A DNA stretch of 64,000 bases, from the NCBI GenBank assembly GCA_963776195.1, contig CAVZMO010000053.1, positions 1 through 64,000 of the forward strand, read 5' to 3'. Shown here piece after piece: positions 35,805 to 42,956 of the stretch. This stretch comes from CAVZMO01 sp963776195. GTDB lineage: Bacteria; Nitrospirota; Thermodesulfovibrionia; Thermodesulfovibrionales; SM23-35. The translations under genes were made by a program, and so were the position numbers. The notes beneath the pieces are model-generated. The model was given only the letters and a program-made list of their open reading frames with translations. It did no database searches and had not been told where the DNA came from. The stretch's first letter is position 1. Each line of letters opens with the position of its first letter.

Positions 35805-37244
35805 ATGGAGGACAAAAAACAGGAAAAACAGTCGAAGAACAGGATAAAGATGAGGGAGCAGGACCCCCTGGTGAGGGCCAGGAATTTCATGGAAGTCCCT
35901 TACGGATACACCCCCGAAGAGGCGGTTCACGAAGCATCCCGGTGTCTTACCTGTTTGAAACCCTCTTGCAGAGAAGGATGCCCCGTGGCTGTAAACATCC
36001 CATCCTTCATTAAATTGGTCAAAGAAGGGAAGTTCGTAGAGGCCGCATGGAAGATAAAGGAAGATAACGCAATGCCCGCTGTCTGCGGGAGAGTATGCCC
36101 ACAGGAGATACAGTGCGAATCTCTCTGTGTCCTCGGGAAAAAAGGCGAACCGGTCGCCATAGGGAATCTCGAACGCTTCGTCGCGGACTACGAAAGAGAA
36201 AAAGGCGAGGTACAAATTCCGGGAAAACCGAAACCGACGGGAAGAAAAGTGGCGATAATCGGCTCTGGTCCCGCGGGTTTGACCTGTGCCGCCGACCTCA
36301 TAAAAGCGGGGCACACGGTCACCTTATTCGAGGCTTTGCACAAACCGGGCGGGGTGCTGATCTATGGCATTCCTGAATTCAGACTTCCAAAGGCGATCGT
36401 CGAGCAAGAGGTCGAATACATTAAGAAGCTGGGAGTGGAGTTGGCTGTAAATGCTGTGGTTGGAAAGCTCTACACCATTGACGAACTCTTCAATGAGCGC
36501 GGATACGATGCCTGTTTTATCGCGACGGGCGCGGGGCTGCCGATGTTTCTGGGCATACCCGGGGAGAACCTCAACGGTATTTACTCTGCCAATGAATTCC
36601 TGACAAGGGCCAACCTCATGAAGGCTTATCTTTTTCCAGAGTACGACACGCCCATCAAGAGGGGGAAGAAAGTGGCGGTATTCGGAGGCGGCAATGTGGC
36701 CATGGATGCGGCCAGGGTGGCACTGAGGCTTGGGGCGGAAAAGGTGTATCTCATCTACAGGCGTTCGCAAGCCGAAATGCCTGCAAGGAAAGCAGAGATC
36801 CATCACGCTCAGGAAGAAGGGGTGCAACTCCTGCTCTTGACAAACCCACTCCGGTTTATCGACGACGGCAAAGGAAACGTCGCTGCGATAGAATGCATAA
36901 AGATGGAGCTGGGGGAGCCCGACGCGTCCGGAAGGAGAAAGCCTTCTCCGGTCAAGGGCAGCGAATTCCAGGTCGAGATAGACGTTGCAATTCCGGCTAT
37001 CGGCACGCGATCAAATCCGTTGCTCACAAAAACCGCCCCTGACTTAGCCTTGAACAAGAAGGGTTATATCATCGCCGATGAAGAAACCGGTATGACATCC
37101 AAGAGAGGCGTCTTTGCCGGCGGGGACATCATCACCGGTTCTGCGACGGTAATTCTCGCGATGGGCGCCGGGAGAAAAGCGGCAAAGTCCATCGGTGAAT
37201 ATCTGAAATGGAAGCACTGGGACACGAGCACGCTGGTGAGCTGA
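35805..37244 (+). CDS. nfnB: NfnB/GltD-like NADPH oxidoreductase large subunit
   Basis: A 479-residue protein of the glutamate synthase small-subunit family. The N-terminus has the paired Cys motifs for two [4Fe-4S] clusters (CLTCLKPSCREGCP, then CGRVCPQEIQCESLC). An FAD site (VAIIGSGPAGLTCA) and an NADPH site (VAVFGGGNVAMDAARVA) follow, then a closing GVFAGGDIITGSATVI. With NfnA just upstream it forms the NfnAB pair, which exchanges electrons between NADH, NADPH and reduced ferredoxin. No glutamate synthase large subunit is nearby, which favours Nfn over GltD. Confidence 0.82.
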   Translation: MEDKKQEKQSKNRIKMREQDPLVRARNFMEVPYGYTPEEAVHEASRCLTCLKPSCREGCPVAVNIPSFIKLVKEGKFVEAAWKIKEDNAMPAVCGRVCPQEIQCESLCVLGKKGEPVAIGNLERFVADYEREKGEVQIPGKPKPTGRKVAIIGSGPAGLTCAADLIKAGHTVTLFEALHKPGGVLIYGIPEFRLPKAIVEQEVEYIKKLGVELAVNAVVGKLYTIDELFNERGYDACFIATGAGLPMFLGIPGENLNGIYSANEFLTRANLMKAYLFPEYDTPIKRGKKVAVFGGGNVAMDAARVALRLGAEKVYLIYRRSQAEMPARKAEIHHAQEEGVQLLLLTNPLRFIDDGKGNVAAIECIKMELGEPDASGRRKPSPVKGSEFQVEIDVAIPAIGTRSNPLLTKTAPDLALNKKGYIIADEETGMTSKRGVFAGGDIITGSATVILAMGAGRKAAKSIGEYLKWKHWDTSTLVS

Positions 37245-37279
37245 GACTTTTGATATTTAAAAAAAATGCGTTGAGGAAT

Positions 37280-37423
37280 CTATGTCCTTTTACTCTTTTT
37301 TCTTTTAAAAGCGCCGACAACCAGCATTGCAACTGAACCTAAACCGATCAGAAGACGTGAAGCCGCACCCGATATCGCGATTCCCTTTTTCAACGCCTTC
37401 ATTACTGCGGCTTTGTAATTCAT
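37280..37423 (-). CDS. possible 47-residue single-helix membrane protein
   Basis: A short open frame encoding a basic N-terminus (MNYKAAVMKALKKGIA), one hydrophobic helix (about residues 18-38) and a basic tail (KRKKSKRT). It begins 12 bases after the stop of the response regulator gene and runs in the same direction. There is no clear SD, so expression is uncertain. No family recognised. Confidence 0.35.
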   Translation of the reverse strand: MNYKAAVMKALKKGIAISGAASRLLIGLGSVAMLVVGAFKRKKSKRT

Positions 37424-37434
37424 TTGAAGCGGAT

Positions 37435-38337
37435 TTACGGCTTTTTACCTCTGTCCAGTTCTTCTCTTAATTTTTCTATCTCTTCCTTCAGTTCTATCAT
37501 TCTCAGTTCCCTTCCGACGGCCAACTGATAAAATTCCTCGAGTTCTTCCACTCTCTCTTTAAGTTCTTCTCTACTCTTGTGCAATGCTTCCTCTGCCTGC
37601 TTTCGGTCGGTAATGTCACGCCCTACCGACTGGAATTCGATAATATTACCCTGCCCGTCCAGTATCGCACGATTAGTCCAATGTTGCCAGCGTATTTCAC
37701 CGGTCGGCATGCTTACGTAATGCTCCATCATCCCTACGGGGTTCTCTCTGTTCAGTCTGGCGATATGCTCCTTTAGTCTCCCCCGTTCTTGCTGTGCAAT
37801 ATGGGGCAAAACATGTCCTACGAGCTCATGGCATTTTTTCCCGAAATAACGACAGTAAACCTCATTGGCATAGGTAATGGTGCCGTCAGGCCTCCATCGG
37901 CATATTAATTCTGTCTGATCTTCGACAATGGTGCGGTATTTCTCTTCCGATTCTTTCAGGCGGCGTACGTCCATCCCCCGCGAAAGAGCTGTTAAGAGAA
38001 TTTCGGGTTTAAGGGGTTTCAAGATGTAATCGAACGCGCCCACTTTCATCGCCTCGACAGCGGTCTCGATCGTACCCTTTCCCGTAACCATGATGCAGAT
38101 AAGATGGTCGTCGATCTCGAGGGCATTCTGCATGAGCTTTATCCCATCAGTTTCAGACAAAATGAGATCGGTGAGCAGGAGATCAAATCGCTGCTTTTTC
38201 AACAACTGGAGTGCTTCTTTGCCTGACGCGCATCCGACCGCCTCATAGCCGAACTCTGCAACAAGATCGCGTACGATATTCAGCACATCGATGTCATCGT
38301 CAACAATAAGCACCCGTCCAAGTGAAGAGGTTTTCAT
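37435..38337 (-). CDS. response regulator with PAS output and coiled-coil tail
   Basis: A 300-residue protein: receiver domain (about 8-125; D57 in LLLTDLILSETDG, Lys in DYILKPLKP), PAS/PAC domain (about 133-255) and a charged coiled-coil tail (256-300). The tail motif EFYQLAVGRELRMIELKEE is the same as in the sensor at 1341-3224. It has no DNA-binding or enzymatic output, so phosphorylation probably changes which partner the coil meets. No kinase is adjacent; the nearest genes are the HD protein and NfnB. Confidence 0.85.
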   Translation of the reverse strand: MKTSSLGRVLIVDDDIDVLNIVRDLVAEFGYEAVGCASGKEALQLLKKQRFDLLLTDLILSETDGIKLMQNALEIDDHLICIMVTGKGTIETAVEAMKVGAFDYILKPLKPEILLTALSRGMDVRRLKESEEKYRTIVEDQTELICRWRPDGTITYANEVYCRYFGKKCHELVGHVLPHIAQQERGRLKEHIARLNRENPVGMMEHYVSMPTGEIRWQHWTNRAILDGQGNIIEFQSVGRDITDRKQAEEALHKSREELKERVEELEEFYQLAVGRELRMIELKEEIEKLREELDRGKKP

Positions 38338-38382
38338 AGTTCCTATTATCTCTATCGTTTTAAAGTATCATTATTATACCAA

Positions 38383-39174
38383 TTATTTTCCGAAATTTAG
38401 TTTTGCTTCTATGAATTCTTTCAAAAAAAAGGAGAGGTTGCGGATCGCCTCTGTTTGCGGCAGATGCGCTGTTATCCTTTCAATATACTTTCTTTCCGAG
38501 ACTAAAGTGAAGGAATGCTGAAAATTCAGGTCGAATATCCATGAAAGCTGCAGAAGTCTAAAATCATTCAGTGTCTTAATTGTTGAAAGGGACACAATCT
38601 GTTTTTTGTGAAGGCTCGACAGTACGTTCTCTGAATATTCGGGTATTTCCGGCAATCCAAGGCCGACCGCAGACGCCATGCTCTCTTCCGTGCCTTCGTA
38701 ATCTTCCAGGAATACGCGCCAGATATCGAGCTTATCGGCGTCCCTGATCAATTTGATGTAAAAAACAATATCATCTCTCTCTTTTTTCGGGACCGAAAAG
38801 GCGTTATGAAACCTGACCGCCTGAATAACCACTTCCCGTTCACCGGGAGATAGGGCCTGAAGGACCTCTTTGTCCTGAAGCGTCTCTGCGCCGAGAAGAG
38901 CGTGATTGACCGAGACGCTGTCTCTGAACGTCTTATACCTTGCATACTGCGGAAATCTTCCAATATCGTGGAAGAGCGCAACTGTCTCGGCCAATAGCAT
39001 CTGATTCTCATCCAGGGATAATCTTTCCGAAATCTCGACGATATTCTCACATACCTTAAAGGTATGCCGTTCCTTGAGAGAGACATTCCTCTGGTCTTCG
39101 GCGTCCGGAGAATAGAAAGACCTGCAGTAATCGGAGAACCATTTCTTGAAGAAATCTAAATCGTTTTTTTTCAT
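38383..39174 (-). CDS. HD-domain phosphohydrolase
   Basis: A 263-residue protein with an HD domain. Metal ligands: His in KERHTFKVCENI, the HD pair in ALFHDIGRFPQYARYKTF, His in VSVNHALLG, His in VRFHNAFSVP and Asp in LIRDADKLDIWRVF. Such enzymes hydrolyse phosphomonoesters or cyclic nucleotides; the GYP motif of c-di-GMP phosphodiesterases is absent. Its start lies close to the divergent tadA gene, so they share a short promoter region. The substrate is unknown. Confidence 0.82.
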   Translation of the reverse strand: MKKNDLDFFKKWFSDYCRSFYSPDAEDQRNVSLKERHTFKVCENIVEISERLSLDENQMLLAETVALFHDIGRFPQYARYKTFRDSVSVNHALLGAETLQDKEVLQALSPGEREVVIQAVRFHNAFSVPKKERDDIVFYIKLIRDADKLDIWRVFLEDYEGTEESMASAVGLGLPEIPEYSENVLSSLHKKQIVSLSTIKTLNDFRLLQLSWIFDLNFQHSFTLVSERKYIERITAHLPQTEAIRNLSFFLKEFIEAKLNFGK

Positions 39175-39280
39175 ATCTTATCTTAACGGCCCTTTTCCCC
39201 CCGCCAAAAAATTCCAATCCCATTATTGTATTATTCTATACCAAATGATTTTTTTGAATCCTTCCGATAGAATAATAGCC

Positions 39281-39739
39281 GTGCCAGACAGCGAAACAGA
39301 TATCTGTTTTATGAAAATGGCCCTTGAAGAGGCTGTTCTCGCATTCAACGAAGGAGAAGTCCCTGTGGGTGCGGTGCTTGTAAAAAACGGCAGGGTTTCA
39401 GTAAAAACACATAACTGCAGGGAATCTTCTCATGACCCGACCGGCCACGCTGAAATCCTCGCAATGAGATCGAGCGCCGGGGGAAAGAGCAGATGGAGAT
39501 TGACGGATGCGACACTCTATGTGACAAAGGAGCCTTGTGTTATGTGTGCCGGCGCGATGGTGAATGCAAGACTCGGCAGGCTCGTCTATGGGTGCAGGGA
39601 CGAAAAGGGCGGCGCGGTCGATAGCCTTTATAGCCTGCTTTCGGACAAGAGACTGAATCATCAGGTAGAAGTAATATCGGGAGTTCTGGAAGAAGAATGC
39701 GCAGAAATATTAAAAAGATTCTTCCGGGAGCGGAGATAA
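39281..39739 (+). CDS. tadA: tRNA-specific adenosine deaminase
   Basis: A 152-residue zinc deaminase that makes inosine at the wobble position of tRNA-Arg(ACG). Motifs: catalytic HAE (TGHAEILAM) and zinc ligands in EPCVMCAGAM, with the substrate-loop ARLGRLVYGCRDEKGGA. The start is uncertain: GTG at 39281 gives the expected N-terminus, while an ATG at 39245 adds 12 residues; neither has a good SD. The gene is core and essential in most bacteria, and marks the last core gene before the accessory region. Confidence 0.88.
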   Translation: MPDSETDICFMKMALEEAVLAFNEGEVPVGAVLVKNGRVSVKTHNCRESSHDPTGHAEILAMRSSAGGKSRWRLTDATLYVTKEPCVMCAGAMVNARLGRLVYGCRDEKGGAVDSLYSLLSDKRLNHQVEVISGVLEEECAEILKRFFRERR

Positions 39740-40260
39740 TTTTATTGCTTATGCTCCGATTGAGTTTTTTCTTTAAACTGTTTAGTATTTACTGTTCGCT
39801 TTTGACTGATTAACGGAGGGGTGCCAGAGTGGTTGAATGAAAGGCATCTCGGGACTTTTGGCTTGGTTTCCAATAACTTATTGTTTTTAAATAATTTCCA
39901 TTATTCTGTTTTATCCATTTATTGTCCTATTTTCCCTCTGTTGAGCTACATTCTGACTACAATTTGACTACAGTCGAAAACGTGTGATCCTTCCTGGAAG
40001 AGACACCTTTCGAGCCGGATATAATGGTGCGGAGTACAAGGTGGAATAATTGGATATTGACAAAATTCCTATGTTATACCGACCCCGCTTTTTGTACCTA
40101 ATTACCACAATATGGGATAAGGCTATTTTAACGGCTTTGATTTTATTTATTATTTTAATTTTCAAGGCATACGGATTGTGCTATATTTACGTCATGAATC
40201 TAAAAAACAACGGGGCCGTATAGTTAGTGTTAGGTTAATAAATTAAGGAGAAATACTTAA
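39740..40260. other. junction region with tRNA fragment, no intact gene
   Basis: About 520 bases between tadA and the accessory histidine kinase. It contains the tRNA-Ser-like fragment, an AT-rich stretch and a short direct repeat TGACTACA (twice, about 39955-39972). No credible coding sequence found. Confidence 0.5.
39815..39851 (+). tRNA. tRNA-Ser-like 5' fragment (broken tRNA)
   Basis: The bases starting GGAGGGGTGCCAGAGTGG and running through a D-arm with GGTTGAATG match the 5' third of bacterial tRNA-Ser genes: acceptor strand, positions 8-9 and D-arm. The anticodon arm, variable arm, T-arm and 3' acceptor strand are missing; no matching CCCCTCC partner follows. It is therefore a non-functional fragment, probably left by recombination or integration at a tRNA gene. 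It sits exactly where core genes give way to accessory genes. Confidence 0.6.
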
Positions 40261-41034
40261 ATGTCAGACGACGAATTAAAGGAAAGAATAAAATCTCTTG
40301 AGTATGAAATTGAGAAAGTCAAAAAAGAGAGCACTCAATACCTTCAAAATGTCGCCCATCAACTGACAGCTCCTTTAAACGCTATAAAATGGAGCATTGA
40401 AGCGTTAAAGGATAAGGATGTACCTTTAGCAAGAAAACAGAACTTGCTAAGATCCGTTTATTCGCAAGCAACGATTCTTGTCCATTTAATAAAGAATTTT
40501 ACTTTGCTATCAAATTTGGAAATGGATCATGATTTAAGAAAATTCCGTGAAACTCCACAGGAAGTTGACTTGTTGCTCTTAGCCATAAATCTTGCAAATG
40601 ATTTTCAGCCGCAAGCAAATGATTTGAATAAAAAAATTAAGGTTTATGATAGTACGTTTAAAAGTGTGATAGGTAAACGGTCTGTAAATATTGAGAAAAA
40701 CTTAATAGCACAGACTATTTCAAATATCTTAGAAAACGCTGTCAAATACTCAAATGCTAACAGCGTAATTGAAATCATGGCTGAAAAAGAAAATAATGCT
40801 GTATGTCTATCGGTAATAAGTCAAGGACTCCCTATTGATATAAAAGATTCAGCAAAAATATTTGAGCGTGGCTACCGCGGGAAAGATGCTATTGAAAAAG
40901 TACCAGCAGGTACAGGCTTTGGACTCTACTTGGTTAATCGCATCATGGACTTACATGGGGGAAAGGTATCTTTCGAACCAAAAGGAAATATTTCAAAATT
41001 TAAACTTATATTCCCTGCGGAACTCTTTAAATGA
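40261..41034 (+). CDS. soluble histidine kinase of the REC-TIR module
   Basis: A 257-residue kinase with no sensor or membrane domain. A coiled coil (1-28) is followed by HisKA with H33 in NVAHQLTAPLNAIKW and HATPase with N-box ISNILENAVKYSN and G-box AGTGFGLYLVNRIMDLHGG. All catalytic motifs look intact. It starts behind a good SD (AAGGAG) and its stop overlaps the next gene's start (ATGA), so it is the first gene of a three-gene operon with the two receiver proteins. The signal must come from a partner protein through the coil. Codon use is AT-rich compared with the upstream core genes, suggesting transfer. Confidence 0.85.
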   Translation: MSDDELKERIKSLEYEIEKVKKESTQYLQNVAHQLTAPLNAIKWSIEALKDKDVPLARKQNLLRSVYSQATILVHLIKNFTLLSNLEMDHDLRKFRETPQEVDLLLLAINLANDFQPQANDLNKKIKVYDSTFKSVIGKRSVNIEKNLIAQTISNILENAVKYSNANSVIEIMAEKENNAVCLSVISQGLPIDIKDSAKIFERGYRGKDAIEKVPAGTGFGLYLVNRIMDLHGGKVSFEPKGNISKFKLIFPAELFK

Positions 41035-41444
41035 GCAAGAATCAGATAAAAATACTGTTTGTTGATGATGAGCCATGGGGCACAGAAGCTCTTAGACTAA
41101 AGCTTGAGGGTAGAGGTTTTATTTGTGATACTACAACGGATATGAGTTCTGCTCTTAAGTTAATGGATAAAGAAAAATATGAATTAGTTGTAACAGATAT
41201 TATGATGCCAGCTGGTGAAGATTTCCCAGATGTTGAATCATCTAAAACAGGTGTTAAATTTGCTGAAAAAATAAGGCAAAAATATCCTGATGTGCAAATT
41301 ATATGTCTGTCTGTTATTGGAGATCAACAAATCATAAATTTATTAAAGAAAAAAGGTGTGCTTTATTTAAGGAAAGGGGAAACATCTTTGGATGTGGCCT
41401 CAAGACTTATTGAATCAAAAGCCAAAGGAATAATATCATTTTAA
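41031..41444 (+). CDS. single-domain response regulator of the REC-TIR module
   Basis: A 137-residue receiver domain with an intact pocket (D12-D13, phosphoacceptor D56 in VVTDIMMP) and a Lys in LYLRKGE. The loop after the phosphoacceptor is extended (AGEDFPDVESSKTG), as in some atypical receivers, and the downstream REC-TIR protein has a similar insert, so the two receivers are related to each other. It could relay or compete for phosphate from the kinase. No output domain. Confidence 0.82.
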   Translation: MSKNQIKILFVDDEPWGTEALRLKLEGRGFICDTTTDMSSALKLMDKEKYELVVTDIMMPAGEDFPDVESSKTGVKFAEKIRQKYPDVQIICLSVIGDQQIINLLKKKGVLYLRKGETSLDVASRLIESKAKGIISF

Positions 41445-41451
41445 GTTATAT

Positions 41452-42285
41452 ATGCCAATACTAATTGTAGAAGATGACAGCTTTTACGCACTACGATTAA
41501 AGGAAGTGCTTATAGATTTTGGTATAGATTCTTCTATTGTGCAGAGCACTCAAGCCGCTCTTGGTCATAATATCAGTAAATACGAAGCTGCTCTTATTGA
41601 TATAATGTTACCTAATGATCCAGATGCTTCGGGGATTTCTAACGAAGAATCACGGGCAGGCTATCTATCTGGTGTTGCGTTGGCCAGACGAATTAGGCAG
41701 AAACAATCAGAATTCCCCATAATACTTTTTTCAGGTTATTTTGGTGGCTTTGAAGGTGAACAGTGGGCCAGAGATAATAGAATCCCTTTTTTTTCAAAGG
41801 AAGAAGGCCCCGGTGCCTTGAAGCGTTGTCTTCAAAAAATAGGAGTTATTAAAGATGTTAAGCCAAGAGCTTTTATAGTTCATGGTCATGATGAACAAGC
41901 ATTATTAGAGCTGAAAGATTACATACAAAATACTTTAAAGTGGCACGAACCAATTGTATTGCGTGAGCAACCGAGTAGTGGGAAAACAATAATTGAAAAA
42001 TTCGAAGATTATGCTTCTGTTGTTGATTATGTGTTTGTTTTAATGACGCCTGATGATATAGCAAAAGAAAAAGAGGGGAAAAGTAACAAAAGAAGAAGCA
42101 GACAGAATGTCGTGTTTGAGTTGGGCTTCTTTTACGGACAGTTTGGGCGTAAAAAAGGCAAAACGTTTGTTCTTCACAAAGGATCATTGGAGCTTCCATC
42201 TGACATACAAGGCATAATATGGATTGATATTTCTCATGGCGTTCAAGCAGCAGGTGAAGATATTCGCAGAGAACTTAATCTTTAA
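41452..42285 (+). CDS. REC-TIR fusion protein (receiver plus TIR-like NAD-binding effector domain)
   Basis: A 277-residue fusion. Residues 1-130 form a receiver domain (D8-D9 pocket, phosphoacceptor D50 in ALIDIMLPND, Ser in ILFSGYFGG) with an extended loop like its neighbour. Residues 139-277 match the TIR-like family PF10137 found in CBASS Cap12 and Pycsar effectors: RAFIVHGHDEQALLELK, the QPSSGKTIIEKFE segment, VDYVFVLMTPDD, and NVVFELGFFYGQFGR carrying the candidate catalytic Glu (E223). In the defence systems this domain degrades NAD+. Here it is controlled by a receiver domain instead of a cyclic-nucleotide sensor. The gene follows the regulator by 7 bases in the same operon. NADase activity is inference; a regulatory NAD-binding role is the alternative. 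Confidence 0.85.
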   Translation: MPILIVEDDSFYALRLKEVLIDFGIDSSIVQSTQAALGHNISKYEAALIDIMLPNDPDASGISNEESRAGYLSGVALARRIRQKQSEFPIILFSGYFGGFEGEQWARDNRIPFFSKEEGPGALKRCLQKIGVIKDVKPRAFIVHGHDEQALLELKDYIQNTLKWHEPIVLREQPSSGKTIIEKFEDYASVVDYVFVLMTPDDIAKEKEGKSNKRRSRQNVVFELGFFYGQFGRKKGKTFVLHKGSLELPSDIQGIIWIDISHGVQAAGEDIRRELNL

Positions 42286-42425
42286 TTTGATAAATAAAAA
42301 CAGTCGTTATGAGTATTTCAACTGTAAATCTTCAATTGGCGTCTATTCTTGGTTTTGCCACATTGTAGGAGGTGAACAGCGCGGAATCACCTACTCACAG
42401 AAACCCTCACGCAGCAATGTTTTTA

Positions 42426-42460
42426 GACGAGCACTTACCTCCGCTCCTACGGTGCTCGTC
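42426..42460 (+). terminator. likely rho-independent terminator after the REC-TIR operon
   Basis: A 9-bp perfect stem (GACGAGCAC / GTGCTCGTC) with a 17-base loop, followed by CTTTAAT. It is about 140 bases downstream of the REC-TIR stop. The tail has few T residues, so it may be weak. Confidence 0.5.
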
Positions 42461-42489
42461 CTTTAATAAAAACGTCGCCATGCCAAAAA

Positions 42490-42519
42490 TATGCTATGGG
42501 GTCATATGCTATGGGGTCA
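42490..42519. repeat. 15-bp tandem duplication with GGGGTCA core
   Basis: The unit TATGCTATGGGGTCA occurs twice in perfect tandem and is followed by GGTCTT. The pattern of tandem GGGGTCA followed by G-rich/CTT sequence resembles repeats seen around REP-associated transposases. A related tandem lies in inverse orientation at 59530-59551. Confidence 0.6.
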
Positions 42520-42733
42520 GGTCTTTAATCTTGCTATTTAAGTGAACCTGAGATTGAGATATAGAGGACAGTAAAGGGGAAAGGCTACTTTATTGGTCCT
42601 TAGCACTGCGTACCTTTCCCACAAATCGATAACAATATGATCTATCAATATCCGTTTGGTTGCAGGTAACCTTCATACCGGCAAAGGTTTATCTGATAAA
42701 AGCTAAGAATTAAATATTAAACGAATGACTTGA

Positions 42734-42740
42734 TTCATAG
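42734..42740. repeat. 7-bp target site duplication, left of IS21
   Basis: TTCATAG immediately before the TGG that begins the IS21 element; the identical copy is at 45419-45425. Confidence 0.8.
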
Positions 42741-42956
42741 TGGTGGCGCCGGACCCACTCGAACACCCAATCCGGAATCATGCGAACACCTAATCCGGAG
42801 TTACTCGAACACTGATTCCGGCGTAGACTCGAACACTTTTAGGGTCTTCACTGGAACGTGAGCAGTAATCTCCGCTGACGAACAGCATACCGAAGCTGGA
42901 TAATTTCCAAAAAGATACGCCATTGTTTTTGTTTGAAAGAATTACAAGGAGGAACA

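Larger units (their letters stand above)
42286..42740. other. intergenic region with RNA-like hairpins and tandem repeat
   Basis: About 455 bases between the REC-TIR gene and the IS21 left end. It contains two hairpins (42365-42394 and 42426-42460) and a 15-bp tandem repeat (42490-42519), described separately. No coding sequence is supported. Confidence 0.5.

Noticed and set aside
42741..42840. regularly spaced CGAACAC repeats as a CRISPR-like array
   Set aside because: Only three to four short copies within an IS21 end, matching copies at the other end; they are transposase binding sites.
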